IMG/VR virus record: IMGVR_UViG_3300031649_000001
Location: 1-64,000 of that record
Strand: one strand, 5' to 3'
DNA: 64,000 bases
From: a virus
The translations under genes and the position numbers were made by a program. This document shows, one piece after another, positions 56,142 to 63,740 of the stretch. Positions within the stretch are counted from its first letter, which is position 1. Every line of letters begins with the position of its first letter. Below the pieces are notes generated by a model. That model worked only from the letters and a program-made list of their open reading frames with translations. It did not search any database and had not been told where the DNA came from.

Positions 56142-57020
56142 ATGCCCGTCATCAACCCCACCGTCCCCGGCCCCATCACACCGGACGGCTCGGGACCGTG
56201 CGCGTGGCCGCTGGACACCGCGTGCGCCCCGGAGTTCCCGCCGCTCGTGGCCGACTGGACCCCTCAGCACGTCCTTGCCGTGGAGATCGCCACGGAGCTG
56301 CTGTGGGCGCGTACCGCCGGGCGGTACGGGCTGTGCCCGGAGCTGATCCGGCCGTGCCGCCGGGCGTGCTCCCCCGACCGCCACGGGACCGGCTGGCTCT
56401 GGGACCCCCAGCAGACCGCCCCCCTCAACCCCTACCTGGACGAGCGCGGCAAGTGGTTCAACTTCGGGTGCGGGTGCTCCCGGGAGAACTGCGGCTGCAA
56501 GCCCCTGTGCACCATCCGCCTGCCCGGCCCGGTCAACGCGGTGGTGGAGGTCCGCGTGGACGGGGAGGTGCTCCCGCCCGACGAATACGTGCTCCACCGG
56601 CGCTCCGGCTACGGCGACCTGATCCGCAAGGGCGGCCTGGAGGGCGAGTGCTGGCCGACCTGTCAAGACCTGGAGAAGGACGTCACCGAACCCGGAACGT
56701 TCTCCGTGCTGTACCTGCGCGGGAAGGCCGTCCCCGCCGCCGGGATGCGCGCGCTCGGCTCCCTCGCCAACGAGATCTACAAGCAGTGCACCGGCGCCCG
56801 GGGCTGCCGCCTGCCGGAGCGGGTCCAGACCGTCACGAGGGAGGGCGTCACGTACGAGATGTTCGACCCCGGGGAGTGGCTGGACAAGGGCTACACCGGC
56901 CTGCGCGACGTGGACACGTGGATCGCCACGGTGAACCCCAACAGCCTGCGCCAGCCCAGCGCCGTGTTCAGCCTCGACCTTGACCCGGCGCCGTGGGCGC
57001 AGCGAGGAGACCAGCCGTGA
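56142..57020 (+). CDS. Head-to-tail adaptor (292 aa)
   Basis: ATG 56142 behind GGGGGAGG. RYGLCPELIRPCRRAC, then FGCGCSRENCGCKPLC, LPGPVNAVVEVRVDG, EYVLHRRSGYGDLIRKGG, CWPTCQDL, GTFSVLYLRGKAVP, GCRLPERVQTVTREGV: the whole order is that of actinophage head-to-tail adaptors, including the extra cysteines. It should sit under the portal. It overlaps the next gene. Confidence 0.78.
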   Translation: MPVINPTVPGPITPDGSGPCAWPLDTACAPEFPPLVADWTPQHVLAVEIATELLWARTAGRYGLCPELIRPCRRACSPDRHGTGWLWDPQQTAPLNPYLDERGKWFNFGCGCSRENCGCKPLCTIRLPGPVNAVVEVRVDGEVLPPDEYVLHRRSGYGDLIRKGGLEGECWPTCQDLEKDVTEPGTFSVLYLRGKAVPAAGMRALGSLANEIYKQCTGARGCRLPERVQTVTREGVTYEMFDPGEWLDKGYTGLRDVDTWIATVNPNSLRQPSAVFSLDLDPAPWAQRGDQP

Positions 57021-57532
57021 CCACCCCCGTCCTCACCCCCGAGCAGGCCGACCCGGTCCTGGGCCCCAAGCTCCAGAGCTTTCTGGCGTGCGTGTGTGCG
57101 GAGCTGGCCGACGCCGGGCGGCCGGTGTGTCACTGCTGCCTGGTATGGGGAGCGACCCGGCCCCCGGCCGACTACTGCGACTGCGACTGTGCGGACGGCC
57201 ACGGCCAGGCGTACGTGCGGGTGGTCCGGCTGGACCCCCAGTCCACCGGCAACCGGACCACGATGATGAAGTGCCAGCCGGTACGGGTGCGCGCCTGGGT
57301 GGAGGCCGGTGTGTACCGGTGCGTGCCGACCGGCGACGGCGGCGAGCCCGTCACCTGCGACGAGCGGACCGAGTCCGCCTGGGGGTTCATCCGCGACGCC
57401 CGCGCCCTGCGGGCGGCGGTCGCCTGCTGCGACGCCCTCAAGAAGGACCGCATCGAGTTCATGTCCCAGGACCCCGCCGACGTCTCCGGCGGCTGTTCCG
57501 GCGTCTCCGTCCAGTTCACCCTGGATCTCTGA
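57017..57532 (+). CDS. Head-tail connector protein (171 aa)
   Basis: GTG 57017 (GTGA overlap), ribosome site GAGGAGACC. VCHCCLVWGATRPPADYCDCDCADGHGQAYV gives a Cys-rich first half, then MKCQPVRVRAWVEAGVYRC and SAWGFIRDARAL. This order is typical of the gene following the adaptor in actinophages (stopper or completion protein). The last virion gene seen before the accessory block. Confidence 0.6.
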   Translation: MTTPVLTPEQADPVLGPKLQSFLACVCAELADAGRPVCHCCLVWGATRPPADYCDCDCADGHGQAYVRVVRLDPQSTGNRTTMMKCQPVRVRAWVEAGVYRCVPTGDGGEPVTCDERTESAWGFIRDARALRAAVACCDALKKDRIEFMSQDPADVSGGCSGVSVQFTLDL

Positions 57533-57582
57533 TGTACTGACCCCCGTGTCTGAGCCCTTGGCGGGTCCGGACCCTGTGCGTC

Positions 57583-57612
57583 GAGGCCCCGAGGGTGGTT
57601 CCCCGGGGCCTC
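57583..57612 (+). terminator. Terminator after the connector gene
   Basis: GAGGCCCCG, 12-nt loop, CGGGGCCTC, then CGCCGTTCCCC. It separates the virion genes from the lipoprotein unit. Confidence 0.65.
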
Positions 57613-57654
57613 CGCCGTTCCCCCCTCCTCCGTGACCGCCCTCCTACGCACTGT

Positions 57655-57710
57655 GATGAGACACGGGGTTTGCGCACGGGGATGCGGGCCTATAACGTTG
57701 CGCCCCGTCA
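57655..57710 (+). promoter_or_regulatory. Repressor-type promoter for the lipoprotein unit
   Basis: GATGAGACACGGGG, TTGCGC (57670-57675), 17-bp spacer, TAACGT (57693-57698). The left operator half is good, the right one (TGCGCCCC) poor. Confidence 0.75.
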
Positions 57711-57742
57711 CAACCTGCACACATCACCCTGGGGGGACCCAA

Positions 57743-58195
57743 ATGATTCACAACCGGCTCAAGCATGCCGCCGTCACCGCCGTCGCCGCCCTGGCGCTGG
57801 CCGCCTTCGCCACCGCCTGCGAGGACACCACCGCCGACACCGGCTCGTCCTCCAGCTCCGAGGCCAAGAAGGACACCGAGACCAAGGCACCGTCCAAGTC
57901 CGTCGCCGACCAGTTCGCCGCGTACGTCGCCAAGAGCGGCACCGCGAACGAGAAGGCCGCCGCCAAGCACGTCGTCAAGATCCAGGGCGGCGACGACAAC
58001 AACGACATCGCCGACACGGCCGACATCCACACGGACCTCAAGGGCGACCTGATGGACCAGGGCGTCACCGGCTCCGCCAAGCTGCTCTCCTCCGCCTTCG
58101 CCGACTTCCAGGAGAGCCGGGGCAAGGACAGCAAGAACGGCCTGGTCACGGTCTACAACGCGTCCGGCGACATCATCGGGAACGGACAGTACTGA
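57743..58195 (+). CDS. Lipoprotein (150 aa)
   Basis: ATG 57743 behind GGGGGGACC. A basic start (HNRLK), a hydrophobic core (AAVTAVAALALAAFA) and Cys in FATAC give a type II signal. A flexible Ser/Lys linker is followed by a soluble domain (VADQFAAYVAKSG, VVKIQGGDDNNDI). It has its own promoter between terminators, so it behaves like a moron; lipoproteins in this setting often block superinfection (inference). Confidence 0.72.
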   Translation: MIHNRLKHAAVTAVAALALAAFATACEDTTADTGSSSSSEAKKDTETKAPSKSVADQFAAYVAKSGTANEKAAAKHVVKIQGGDDNNDIADTADIHTDLKGDLMDQGVTGSAKLLSSAFADFQESRGKDSKNGLVTVYNASGDIIGNGQY

Positions 58196-58197
58196 CC

Positions 58198-58776
58198 ATG
58201 ACGACACCGCCCGCAGCCTTCCCGCCGCCGCCCCCGATACCCCCGCACCAGCCCCAGGCTCAGCCGTCGCGTCGGCGCGTGCTGGTGGCCGTGGCCCTCG
58301 CCGGGGTGGTGCTGGTCGCGGCGACCGCCGGGATCACCACGGCCATCGTGTCCGGCTCCGAAGACCCGAAGCCGGGCGAGCCCCGCCCCGCCGCCACCGC
58401 CTCCACGGCTGCCGAACCGCTGCTCACGGAGGAGCCGGAGGAGGAGCCCCAGGCGGCGTACAACACGGAGCCCGACGCGAGCGACTTCACGCTGACGCTG
58501 AAGAAGAAGCGCCAGCAGTGCTTCGGGTCGGCCGGGTGCAACGTGACCGTGGAGCCCGACCTCTCGTACACGGCCGTGCTGCCGCTGGACCCCGAGGTCG
58601 CCTACTCCATCACCTATGAGATCAAGGGCGGCGACGACGGCCCGGTGATCGAGACGCTGGAGCTCACCGACGGCGACCAGCTCTCCTACTCGGAGGTCAG
58701 TGTGAGCACCCCGGGCAGCGGCACCAAGCTGACTGCGGAGGTGACGGACGTCGAGAGCGACGGGTCCGCGTACTGA
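58198..58776 (+). CDS. Membrane-anchored exported protein (192 aa)
   Basis: ATG 58198, 2 nt after the lipoprotein stop. A Pro-rich cytoplasmic start, RRRVLVAVALAGVVLVAATAG as one membrane segment (about 25-45), a Glu/Pro linker, then an extracytoplasmic beta domain (SYTAVLPLDPEVAYSIT) with two Cys (QCFGSAGC) that could form a disulfide. Partner of the lipoprotein; the function is unknown. Confidence 0.65.
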   Translation: MTTPPAAFPPPPPIPPHQPQAQPSRRRVLVAVALAGVVLVAATAGITTAIVSGSEDPKPGEPRPAATASTAAEPLLTEEPEEEPQAAYNTEPDASDFTLTLKKKRQQCFGSAGCNVTVEPDLSYTAVLPLDPEVAYSITYEIKGGDDGPVIETLELTDGDQLSYSEVSVSTPGSGTKLTAEVTDVESDGSAY

Positions 58777-58816
58777 TCCACGCTGATGAGGGCCGCCCGC
58801 TGCCGGGGCGGCCCTC
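58775..58816 (+). terminator. Repeat copy and terminator after 58776
   Basis: GATCCACGCTGAT (58775-58787) overlaps the stop codon; GAGGGCCGCCC, 7-nt loop, GGGCGGCCCTC (58788-58816) and TTCG close the unit. Confidence 0.7.
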
Positions 58817-58829
58817 TTCGCGTCGACAG

Positions 58830-58885
58830 GGTGAGACATGAGGTTTGCGCGCACAGGACTGTGATGCTAACGTCGTGTCTCACGA
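58830..58885 (+). promoter_or_regulatory. Repressor-type promoter for 58930
   Basis: GTGAGACATGAGG, TTGCGC (58845-58850), 17-bp spacer, TAACGT (58868-58873), then CGTGTCTCACGA. One of the best copies. Confidence 0.82.
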
Positions 58886-58929
58886 CACCGGGGGCGCCGC
58901 CCCCACCACGACCAGCCGAGGAGCCCGCC

Positions 58930-60171
58930 ATGGCCGCCAAGACCACCGCCACCGTCGAGACCACCATCACCACCCTGACCGGCGAGGCCTTCGCGACCGT
59001 CGGCTGGTCCACCAGCCGCACCAAGGTAGACGAGGTCCGCGAGTACAAGTGGACCGCCCCCCACGCCCTCAAGGTGTGGCGCTTCGCCCGCATGGACGAC
59101 CAGTGGTTCGGCTTCTGCTGGAAGTGCGACGGCGCCGGGAACATCGGCTACGGCCCCGACAACGGCGTCTGCTGGGAGTGCTCCGGCCACGGCCTCCGCG
59201 ACTACTGGACGGTCGGCGAGGAGTTCGACACCAAGCTCCGCAACATCGAGCGCTCCGTGAAGGCCGAGTCCACCAAGCAGGCCAAGGCTATCGCCGCCCG
59301 CCACGCCGAGATCGCCGAGTGGCGCGCCGCCAACCCCGAGCTGATCACCTGGGCCGAGGCCAAGACCCCCACCGGCACCGAGCCCCACGAGGTCCTGACC
59401 GGAGAGACCCAGGACGTGTACGACGGCTACACCCCCAACGTCCAGTACGCCATCCGCTGCGTCCGCTACGGCACCGCCCTGGACCGCAAGCTCACCGGCC
59501 TGCTCCGCAAGGTGATCGCCGACGAGGCCAACGCCCCGGCCGTCAAGCCCAGCCGCCACGCCGGTGCGGAGGGCGACCGCCCGACCATCACCGGCAAGGT
59601 CGTCATGTGGCGCAACAACGAGGAGGACGGCTACCTCACCGTCAAGGTGGAGGGCGAGGGCGCCGACACCGGCATCACCTTCTTCACCAACACCAGTTCC
59701 GCCTCCGCCTACGAGCTGGAGGAGGGCGACCTGGTGATGGTCAAGGCGACCATTAAGCGCAACGAGGTGTACCGGGTGACCGGCCAGAAGTCGGACCGCG
59801 TCGGCCGCGCCGTCTTCACCAAGGTCGACGAGATCCCCGCCCCCGCCGCGCCGGTCGCCACGGTCGCTGAGACGGCCCCGCAGGCGCCGGTTGAGACCCC
59901 GGCCCCGGCCGCCCCCGCCAGCGAGCCCACGACCCCGCAGAGCGACGCCACGCCCGTCCGCAAGACCGGCCGCCGCGCAGCCCAGGGCGCGTCCTCCGTG
60001 GACGGCTGGGAGCTGCTCTACGACAAGCCCAAGGCGGGCGCCGAGGTGGTCCGCAAGGACGGCCGCTACGCCCTCGCCTGCAAGACCCACCGCACCCTCC
60101 ACCACCTGGACCGCCTCTCCGACGAGGGCAAGGTCCGCAAGGCGGGCGGCTGGTGCACCGAGTGCCACTGA
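58930..60171 (+). CDS. Zinc-finger and OB-fold-like protein (413 aa)
   Basis: ATG 58930 behind GAGGAG. Residues about 65-95 have CWKCDGAGNIGYG and CWECSGHG, a DnaJ-type zinc finger. A helical part follows (AESTKQAKAIAARHAEIAEW), then a beta-barrel-like section (ITGKVVMWRNNEEDGYLTV, LVMVKATIKRNEVY), a Pro/Ala-rich linker and a C-terminal finger (LACKTH...WCTECH). It probably binds nucleic acid; no enzyme motif is seen. First gene behind its promoter. Confidence 0.65.
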   Translation: MAAKTTATVETTITTLTGEAFATVGWSTSRTKVDEVREYKWTAPHALKVWRFARMDDQWFGFCWKCDGAGNIGYGPDNGVCWECSGHGLRDYWTVGEEFDTKLRNIERSVKAESTKQAKAIAARHAEIAEWRAANPELITWAEAKTPTGTEPHEVLTGETQDVYDGYTPNVQYAIRCVRYGTALDRKLTGLLRKVIADEANAPAVKPSRHAGAEGDRPTITGKVVMWRNNEEDGYLTVKVEGEGADTGITFFTNTSSASAYELEEGDLVMVKATIKRNEVYRVTGQKSDRVGRAVFTKVDEIPAPAAPVATVAETAPQAPVETPAPAAPASEPTTPQSDATPVRKTGRRAAQGASSVDGWELLYDKPKAGAEVVRKDGRYALACKTHRTLHHLDRLSDEGKVRKAGGWCTECH

Positions 60172-60176
60172 CCGCC

Positions 60177-60218
60177 CCGCCCCCCGGCCGCCCGGCCGGG
60201 GGGCCGATCCACGCAGAT
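60177..60218 (+). repeat. GC-rich element and start-associated repeat, before 60228
   Basis: CCCCCGGCCGCCCGGCCGGG (60181-60200) followed by GATCCACGCAGAT (60206-60218) and AGAGAGCGC before ATG 60228. Confidence 0.8.
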
Positions 60219-60227
60219 AGAGAGCGC

Positions 60228-60707
60228 ATGTTCACCAAGGAGTGGTACGCCGACCCCGCCGACCTGATGCGCGGCTGGGTGACGCTGACCGAGCACACCC
60301 AGTGGTCCCCGACCCGGGGCTGGGAGATCACCGGCTACACCGTCCACGCCACCCACTGGAGCCTGCCCGAGGGCGAGCCCGGGTTCCTCCCCCACAGCAC
60401 CGGCCAGCCCATCGCCGAGTGGGCCGACGCGCTGGCCGCGTACGTGGACCGGCTGTCGGAGCTGGACGCCGCCAACCGGCAGAAGCCCGCGCCGCTCCCG
60501 CCGCAGGTGCAGACCCTGACCGGGCTGGCCGACATCCGGTGGGTGCGCCTGTCGGAACTCAAGGACGGCGACCACATCAAGGACTCCCACGGCTGGCAGG
60601 TGATCCAGGACGTGGAGCACGCCGACGGCCGTACCCGCTGGAGCCTGGTCGGCGACGACCACCGCGCCGTGTGGCCTTCCAGCCAGGCCATCCAGCGCAC
60701 CACCTGA
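60228..60707 (+). CDS. Hypothetical protein (159 aa)
   Basis: ATG 60228 behind AGAGAG. Trp-rich first half (GWVTLTEHTQWSP, YTVHATHWSLP), a helix (WADALAAYVDRLSEL), then a beta domain (GDHIKDSHGWQVIQDVEH). The family is not recognised. Confidence 0.6.
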   Translation: MFTKEWYADPADLMRGWVTLTEHTQWSPTRGWEITGYTVHATHWSLPEGEPGFLPHSTGQPIAEWADALAAYVDRLSELDAANRQKPAPLPPQVQTLTGLADIRWVRLSELKDGDHIKDSHGWQVIQDVEHADGRTRWSLVGDDHRAVWPSSQAIQRTT

Positions 60708-60718
60708 TCCACGCAGAC
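60706..60718 (+). repeat. Start-associated repeat, before 60740
   Basis: GATCCACGCAGAC then AGAGAGAGGACCAAGCC and ATG 60740; it overlaps the stop of the previous gene. Confidence 0.85.
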
Positions 60719-60739
60719 AGAGAGAGGACCAAGCCAGCC

Positions 60740-60985
60740 ATGATCCTGCGCCAGTACCGCCTGACCCTGACCCACTACCGCGACAGCAAGGTGATCGGGG
60801 AGCCGGTCATCGTGCCCGCCCCCCACCACGCCGGTGACCTCCTGGTCCACGACGGCGACGTGTGGGAGGTGATCCGCTGCGAGACCCAGCTCCCCGACCC
60901 GCGCGAGACGGCCGAGGAGGCCCGCGAGCCCATCGAGGTGAACGTCGTGGTCGGCGAGGTCGCGGACCACCTGACCGACCGCTGA
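60740..60985 (+). CDS. Small hypothetical protein (81 aa)
   Basis: ATG 60740 behind AGAGAGGACC. All-beta (MILRQYRLTLTHYRD, EPVIVPAPHHAGDLLVHDGDVWEVIR), resembling small phage proteins of unknown function, followed by an acidic end. Confidence 0.6.
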   Translation: MILRQYRLTLTHYRDSKVIGEPVIVPAPHHAGDLLVHDGDVWEVIRCETQLPDPRETAEEAREPIEVNVVVGEVADHLTDR

Positions 60986-60996
60986 TCCACGCAGAC
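60984..60996 (+). repeat. Start-associated repeat, before 61017
   Basis: GATCCACGCAGAC then CGAGAAAGAGGACGCACCGC and ATG 61017; third consecutive gene with a copy. Confidence 0.85.
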
Positions 60997-61016
60997 CGAG
61001 AAAGAGGACGCACCGC

Positions 61017-61628
61017 ATGACGCACACCTGGGGCCCGGACCACATCATCCACGTGGACCTGGAAGATGACCGCGACCGCGCCAGCGACGACTACAGCCGG
61101 TACGGCTCCTACGTCGGCGCCCGCGAACTCAGCTTCCAAGACACCTGGGCCAAGCCCGAGCTGAAGCCCGCTGAGCCCATCGCGTTCGCGGCGACCGCCT
61201 GGACGGTGGCCTGCCCGCCCATCATGTCGCCCGGCCTGGTGGACTGGCGCCCCGACATCCACAAGATCGAGATCGGCTACGACGAAGACGGCCACGACCT
61301 GATGGCCACCGTGGAACTCCCCCTTGAGCACCACCAGTTGGCCGCCAAGATCCCCTACCAGTACCAGGACTGGGCCCGGCACAACCACTGGCGCGGCGAC
61401 GACTACGTCTACCTGATGCACGGCGGCGTCCGCAGGGGCAAGCCCACCGTCACCGCCCTGGTCACCGTCCAGCACATCCTCACCTCGGTCACGCTGGTCA
61501 CCCCGCCCGCCCACCCCACCGGCCGCGCCCTGGTGGACGCGGCCCTCCAGTCCGTGGAACTGACGGCCGCCGCCCTCAACGCGGAGCTTCCGGAGATCAT
61601 CAACCGGGTGCAGGGGCGGGACCGATGA
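61017..61628 (+). CDS. Hypothetical protein (203 aa)
   Basis: ATG 61017 behind AAAGAGGAC. A charged N terminus with His (HTWGPDHIIHVDLEDD), a middle with Trp/Tyr (IPYQYQDWARHNHW), and a helical end. The family is not recognised. The stop overlaps the next ATG. Confidence 0.55.
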   Translation: MTHTWGPDHIIHVDLEDDRDRASDDYSRYGSYVGARELSFQDTWAKPELKPAEPIAFAATAWTVACPPIMSPGLVDWRPDIHKIEIGYDEDGHDLMATVELPLEHHQLAAKIPYQYQDWARHNHWRGDDYVYLMHGGVRRGKPTVTALVTVQHILTSVTLVTPPAHPTGRALVDAALQSVELTAAALNAELPEIINRVQGRDR

Positions 61629-62173
61629 GCCGCGCCCGCCGGTACCCGGTCGGCGGCGACCCCGGCCCCATCCCCGCAGATAAGCCGGTGCCGACCAAGA
61701 ACCAGATCCTGGTCATCGTGGACTCGGCCCGCGACCCCATGACCCGGCCCGCCATCCTGCTGGCGGCAGCCCGCCTGTTCGACGTGCAGCCGCCCGGCCA
61801 GCGCGCAGAAGAGGCCACCCGGTGGGCCCGCCGGGTGATGAACTACCCGGCCGCCGAACGCCTCCTGGACCGGATGGAGATCGACGAGCTGATCACCGGC
61901 TCGGAGGCGTGGGAGTGGGCCCAGGTGGGCCACCCCATCGGCGGCGCCCAGGCGCGGACCACATACTTCTTCACCGCCCGCCAGGCCCTCGCGCTCCGGG
62001 GGCGTAACGAACACCACCGGGACGACGTCCTATGGGGGCAGGCGGAGCGCGCCGCCGACTCGCTGATGAGGAAGCTCCACAGCGGCGAGTGGGAGCGCGC
62101 CAGGGACACGGCGTACGCCGCCCTCCTGAAAGGGCTGCCCGCTCCATACACAGACGCACAGGAGCCCTCATGA
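61625..62173 (+). CDS. Hypothetical protein (182 aa)
   Basis: ATG 61625 (ATGA overlap). Helical (PAILLAAARLFDVQ, EEATRWARRVMNYPAAERLLD) with YFFTARQALALRGRNEH, resembling a small helical domain with a basic patch. The family is not recognised. Confidence 0.55.
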   Translation: MSRARRYPVGGDPGPIPADKPVPTKNQILVIVDSARDPMTRPAILLAAARLFDVQPPGQRAEEATRWARRVMNYPAAERLLDRMEIDELITGSEAWEWAQVGHPIGGAQARTTYFFTARQALALRGRNEHHRDDVLWGQAERAADSLMRKLHSGEWERARDTAYAALLKGLPAPYTDAQEPS

Positions 62174-62661
62174 CCGAGCCCGCCACCCCGCCGGAGTTCC
62201 GGCGGCCCGAGCGCCTGACCCAGGTCCCCGAGTACCTGATCAAGCAGGCCGTCACCAACATCACCGCCCTGGTCGACCACGACACGGAGAAGTGCGACGA
62301 GGTAGTACGCCGGGTGCTGGCGGCGCTGCTTCTGGCCGCGCCGGACATGCCCGACGCGCTGACCTACCGCTACCCCGACGGCTACGCCACGGACGAACCG
62401 ATGCACACGGCGGCGGTCCACGTCTGCAAGTGGGGGATGCTCCGCCGCAACGGCGACGTGGTCATGTGCGCCCTGGACGAGCCCTACGAGGACGGCGACC
62501 CCGGCCCCGGCCACGACACCCCCGGCGAGCACGGCTGGCGCGACGCCGACGCCGACGACGACCACACGCCGTTCCGCGAGAGCGACCCGCGCGCCTTCCA
62601 CGCGCCCACCTGGGAGGGCGCCGTCCGCCCGCCCGTAGAGATCTCCACCCACCACCTGTAG
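62170..62661 (+). CDS. Hypothetical acidic protein (163 aa)
   Basis: ATG 62170 (ATGA overlap) behind AGGAGCC. A helical first half (YLIKQAVTNITALVDH), Cys-containing middle (VHVCKWGMLRRNGDVVMC), then an Asp/Glu/His-rich end. The function is unknown. Confidence 0.55.
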   Translation: MTEPATPPEFRRPERLTQVPEYLIKQAVTNITALVDHDTEKCDEVVRRVLAALLLAAPDMPDALTYRYPDGYATDEPMHTAAVHVCKWGMLRRNGDVVMCALDEPYEDGDPGPGHDTPGEHGWRDADADDDHTPFRESDPRAFHAPTWEGAVRPPVEISTHHL

Positions 62662-62672
62662 GGAGCCACCGC

Positions 62673-63197
62673 ATGCCCGAGCCCGCCCGGCCCGCCTGCC
62701 CGACCGGCGGCGAGCACCCGCCGCCGCCCCACCTGACCGCCACGTTCCCGCCGGTGGCCGACCGGCCCAACCTGGGCAAGGTGCTGACCGCCGCCTGGCA
62801 CGACTGCAAGCCGTGCATGGACCGGCACCGGGGCCTCGCCGTGGAGCACCCCGAACTCATCGAGGCCCTGTTCGGGATCTGGCTGATGTGGATGGCGATC
62901 ACCGCCGACGCCCTGGAGCGGCCGACCGTGGAGACGGCCGCCGAGCTGGCGGACAGCTTCCTGCCGCCCGGCTCGCCCCAGCCCACCGATGACACCCGCG
63001 CCATCCTCATCTCCACCACCCTGAAGGTGACGCCCGGCCCTCTGGGCAAGCCGGTCAACACCTGGGGCCACGCCGAGGTCACCAGCCTGATCGGCGCCAT
63101 GTTCCACGACGGGCGCTCGCTGGTCTGGACCGACTCGCTGTCCTTCCTCACGGGCGTCCTGCGGGGCGAGGCCCGTGCCATCGCCGAGAGCAACTAG
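62673..63197 (+). CDS. Hypothetical protein (174 aa)
   Basis: ATG 62673 behind GGGAGCC. Cys/His at WHDCKPCMDRH (about 48-58) could form a metal site; helical core (ELIEALFGIWLMWMAITADAL). The family is not recognised. Confidence 0.55.
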   Translation: MPEPARPACPTGGEHPPPPHLTATFPPVADRPNLGKVLTAAWHDCKPCMDRHRGLAVEHPELIEALFGIWLMWMAITADALERPTVETAAELADSFLPPGSPQPTDDTRAILISTTLKVTPGPLGKPVNTWGHAEVTSLIGAMFHDGRSLVWTDSLSFLTGVLRGEARAIAESN

Positions 63198-63206
63198 GAG
63201 CAGAGC

Positions 63207-63740
63207 ATGACCATCTACGCCACTCACCGGCACAGCACCAACACCAAGACCACCGGCCCGCTGGAGGCGTTCCCGTCCGTGGAGCGGGCCAGCGTCGCGC
63301 TCCAGCTCCGCGCCCGCAAGCAGGAGTCCGGCACCTACTACCTGGACGAAGACACCGACGTCACGCCCCGGCCCCCGGTGCAGTTCCCGGAGGCCGACCT
63401 GACCGGCTACCTGCTGGTCTGGCGGCGCAAGGGCGGCGAGGCCCGGCCCGAGCCCGGCGAGGAGCCGGAGGAGCGGTGGCGCCTGACGGCGGGGGGCGCC
63501 GTCATCAAGGAGCCGTACGCCGACCGCGACCCGGCCTACGAGCTGCCCCAGCTCACCCCGAAGGAGCGCCGCACCAAGGCGCTCCACGCCCTTCGCGAGG
63601 TACCCCCGCTCACCGATGAGTTCCGCGCCGGACTGGACCCCATGTGGAAGCGGGTGCTGCGGGACCTGGTCCAGGACACCGAGGCCGAGGACGCCATCCT
63701 CCGCGTGATGCAGACCGCATGGAAGACCGACCAGAAGTGA
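63207..63740 (+). CDS. Hypothetical protein (177 aa)
   Basis: ATG 63207 behind AGGAGCAG. A beta-rich first half (THRHSTNTKTTGPL, LTGYLLVWRRKGG), then a charged helical end (KERRTKALHALREV, VQDTEAEDAILRVM). The stop overlaps the next GTG. Confidence 0.55.
   Translation: MTIYATHRHSTNTKTTGPLEAFPSVERASVALQLRARKQESGTYYLDEDTDVTPRPPVQFPEADLTGYLLVWRRKGGEARPEPGEEPEERWRLTAGGAVIKEPYADRDPAYELPQLTPKERRTKALHALREVPPLTDEFRAGLDPMWKRVLRDLVQDTEAEDAILRVMQTAWKTDQK

Noticed and set aside
12590-60206. GC-rich repeats as a CRISPR array
   Set aside because: Copies are kilobases apart, vary in length and have no regular spacers; no cas genes are present.
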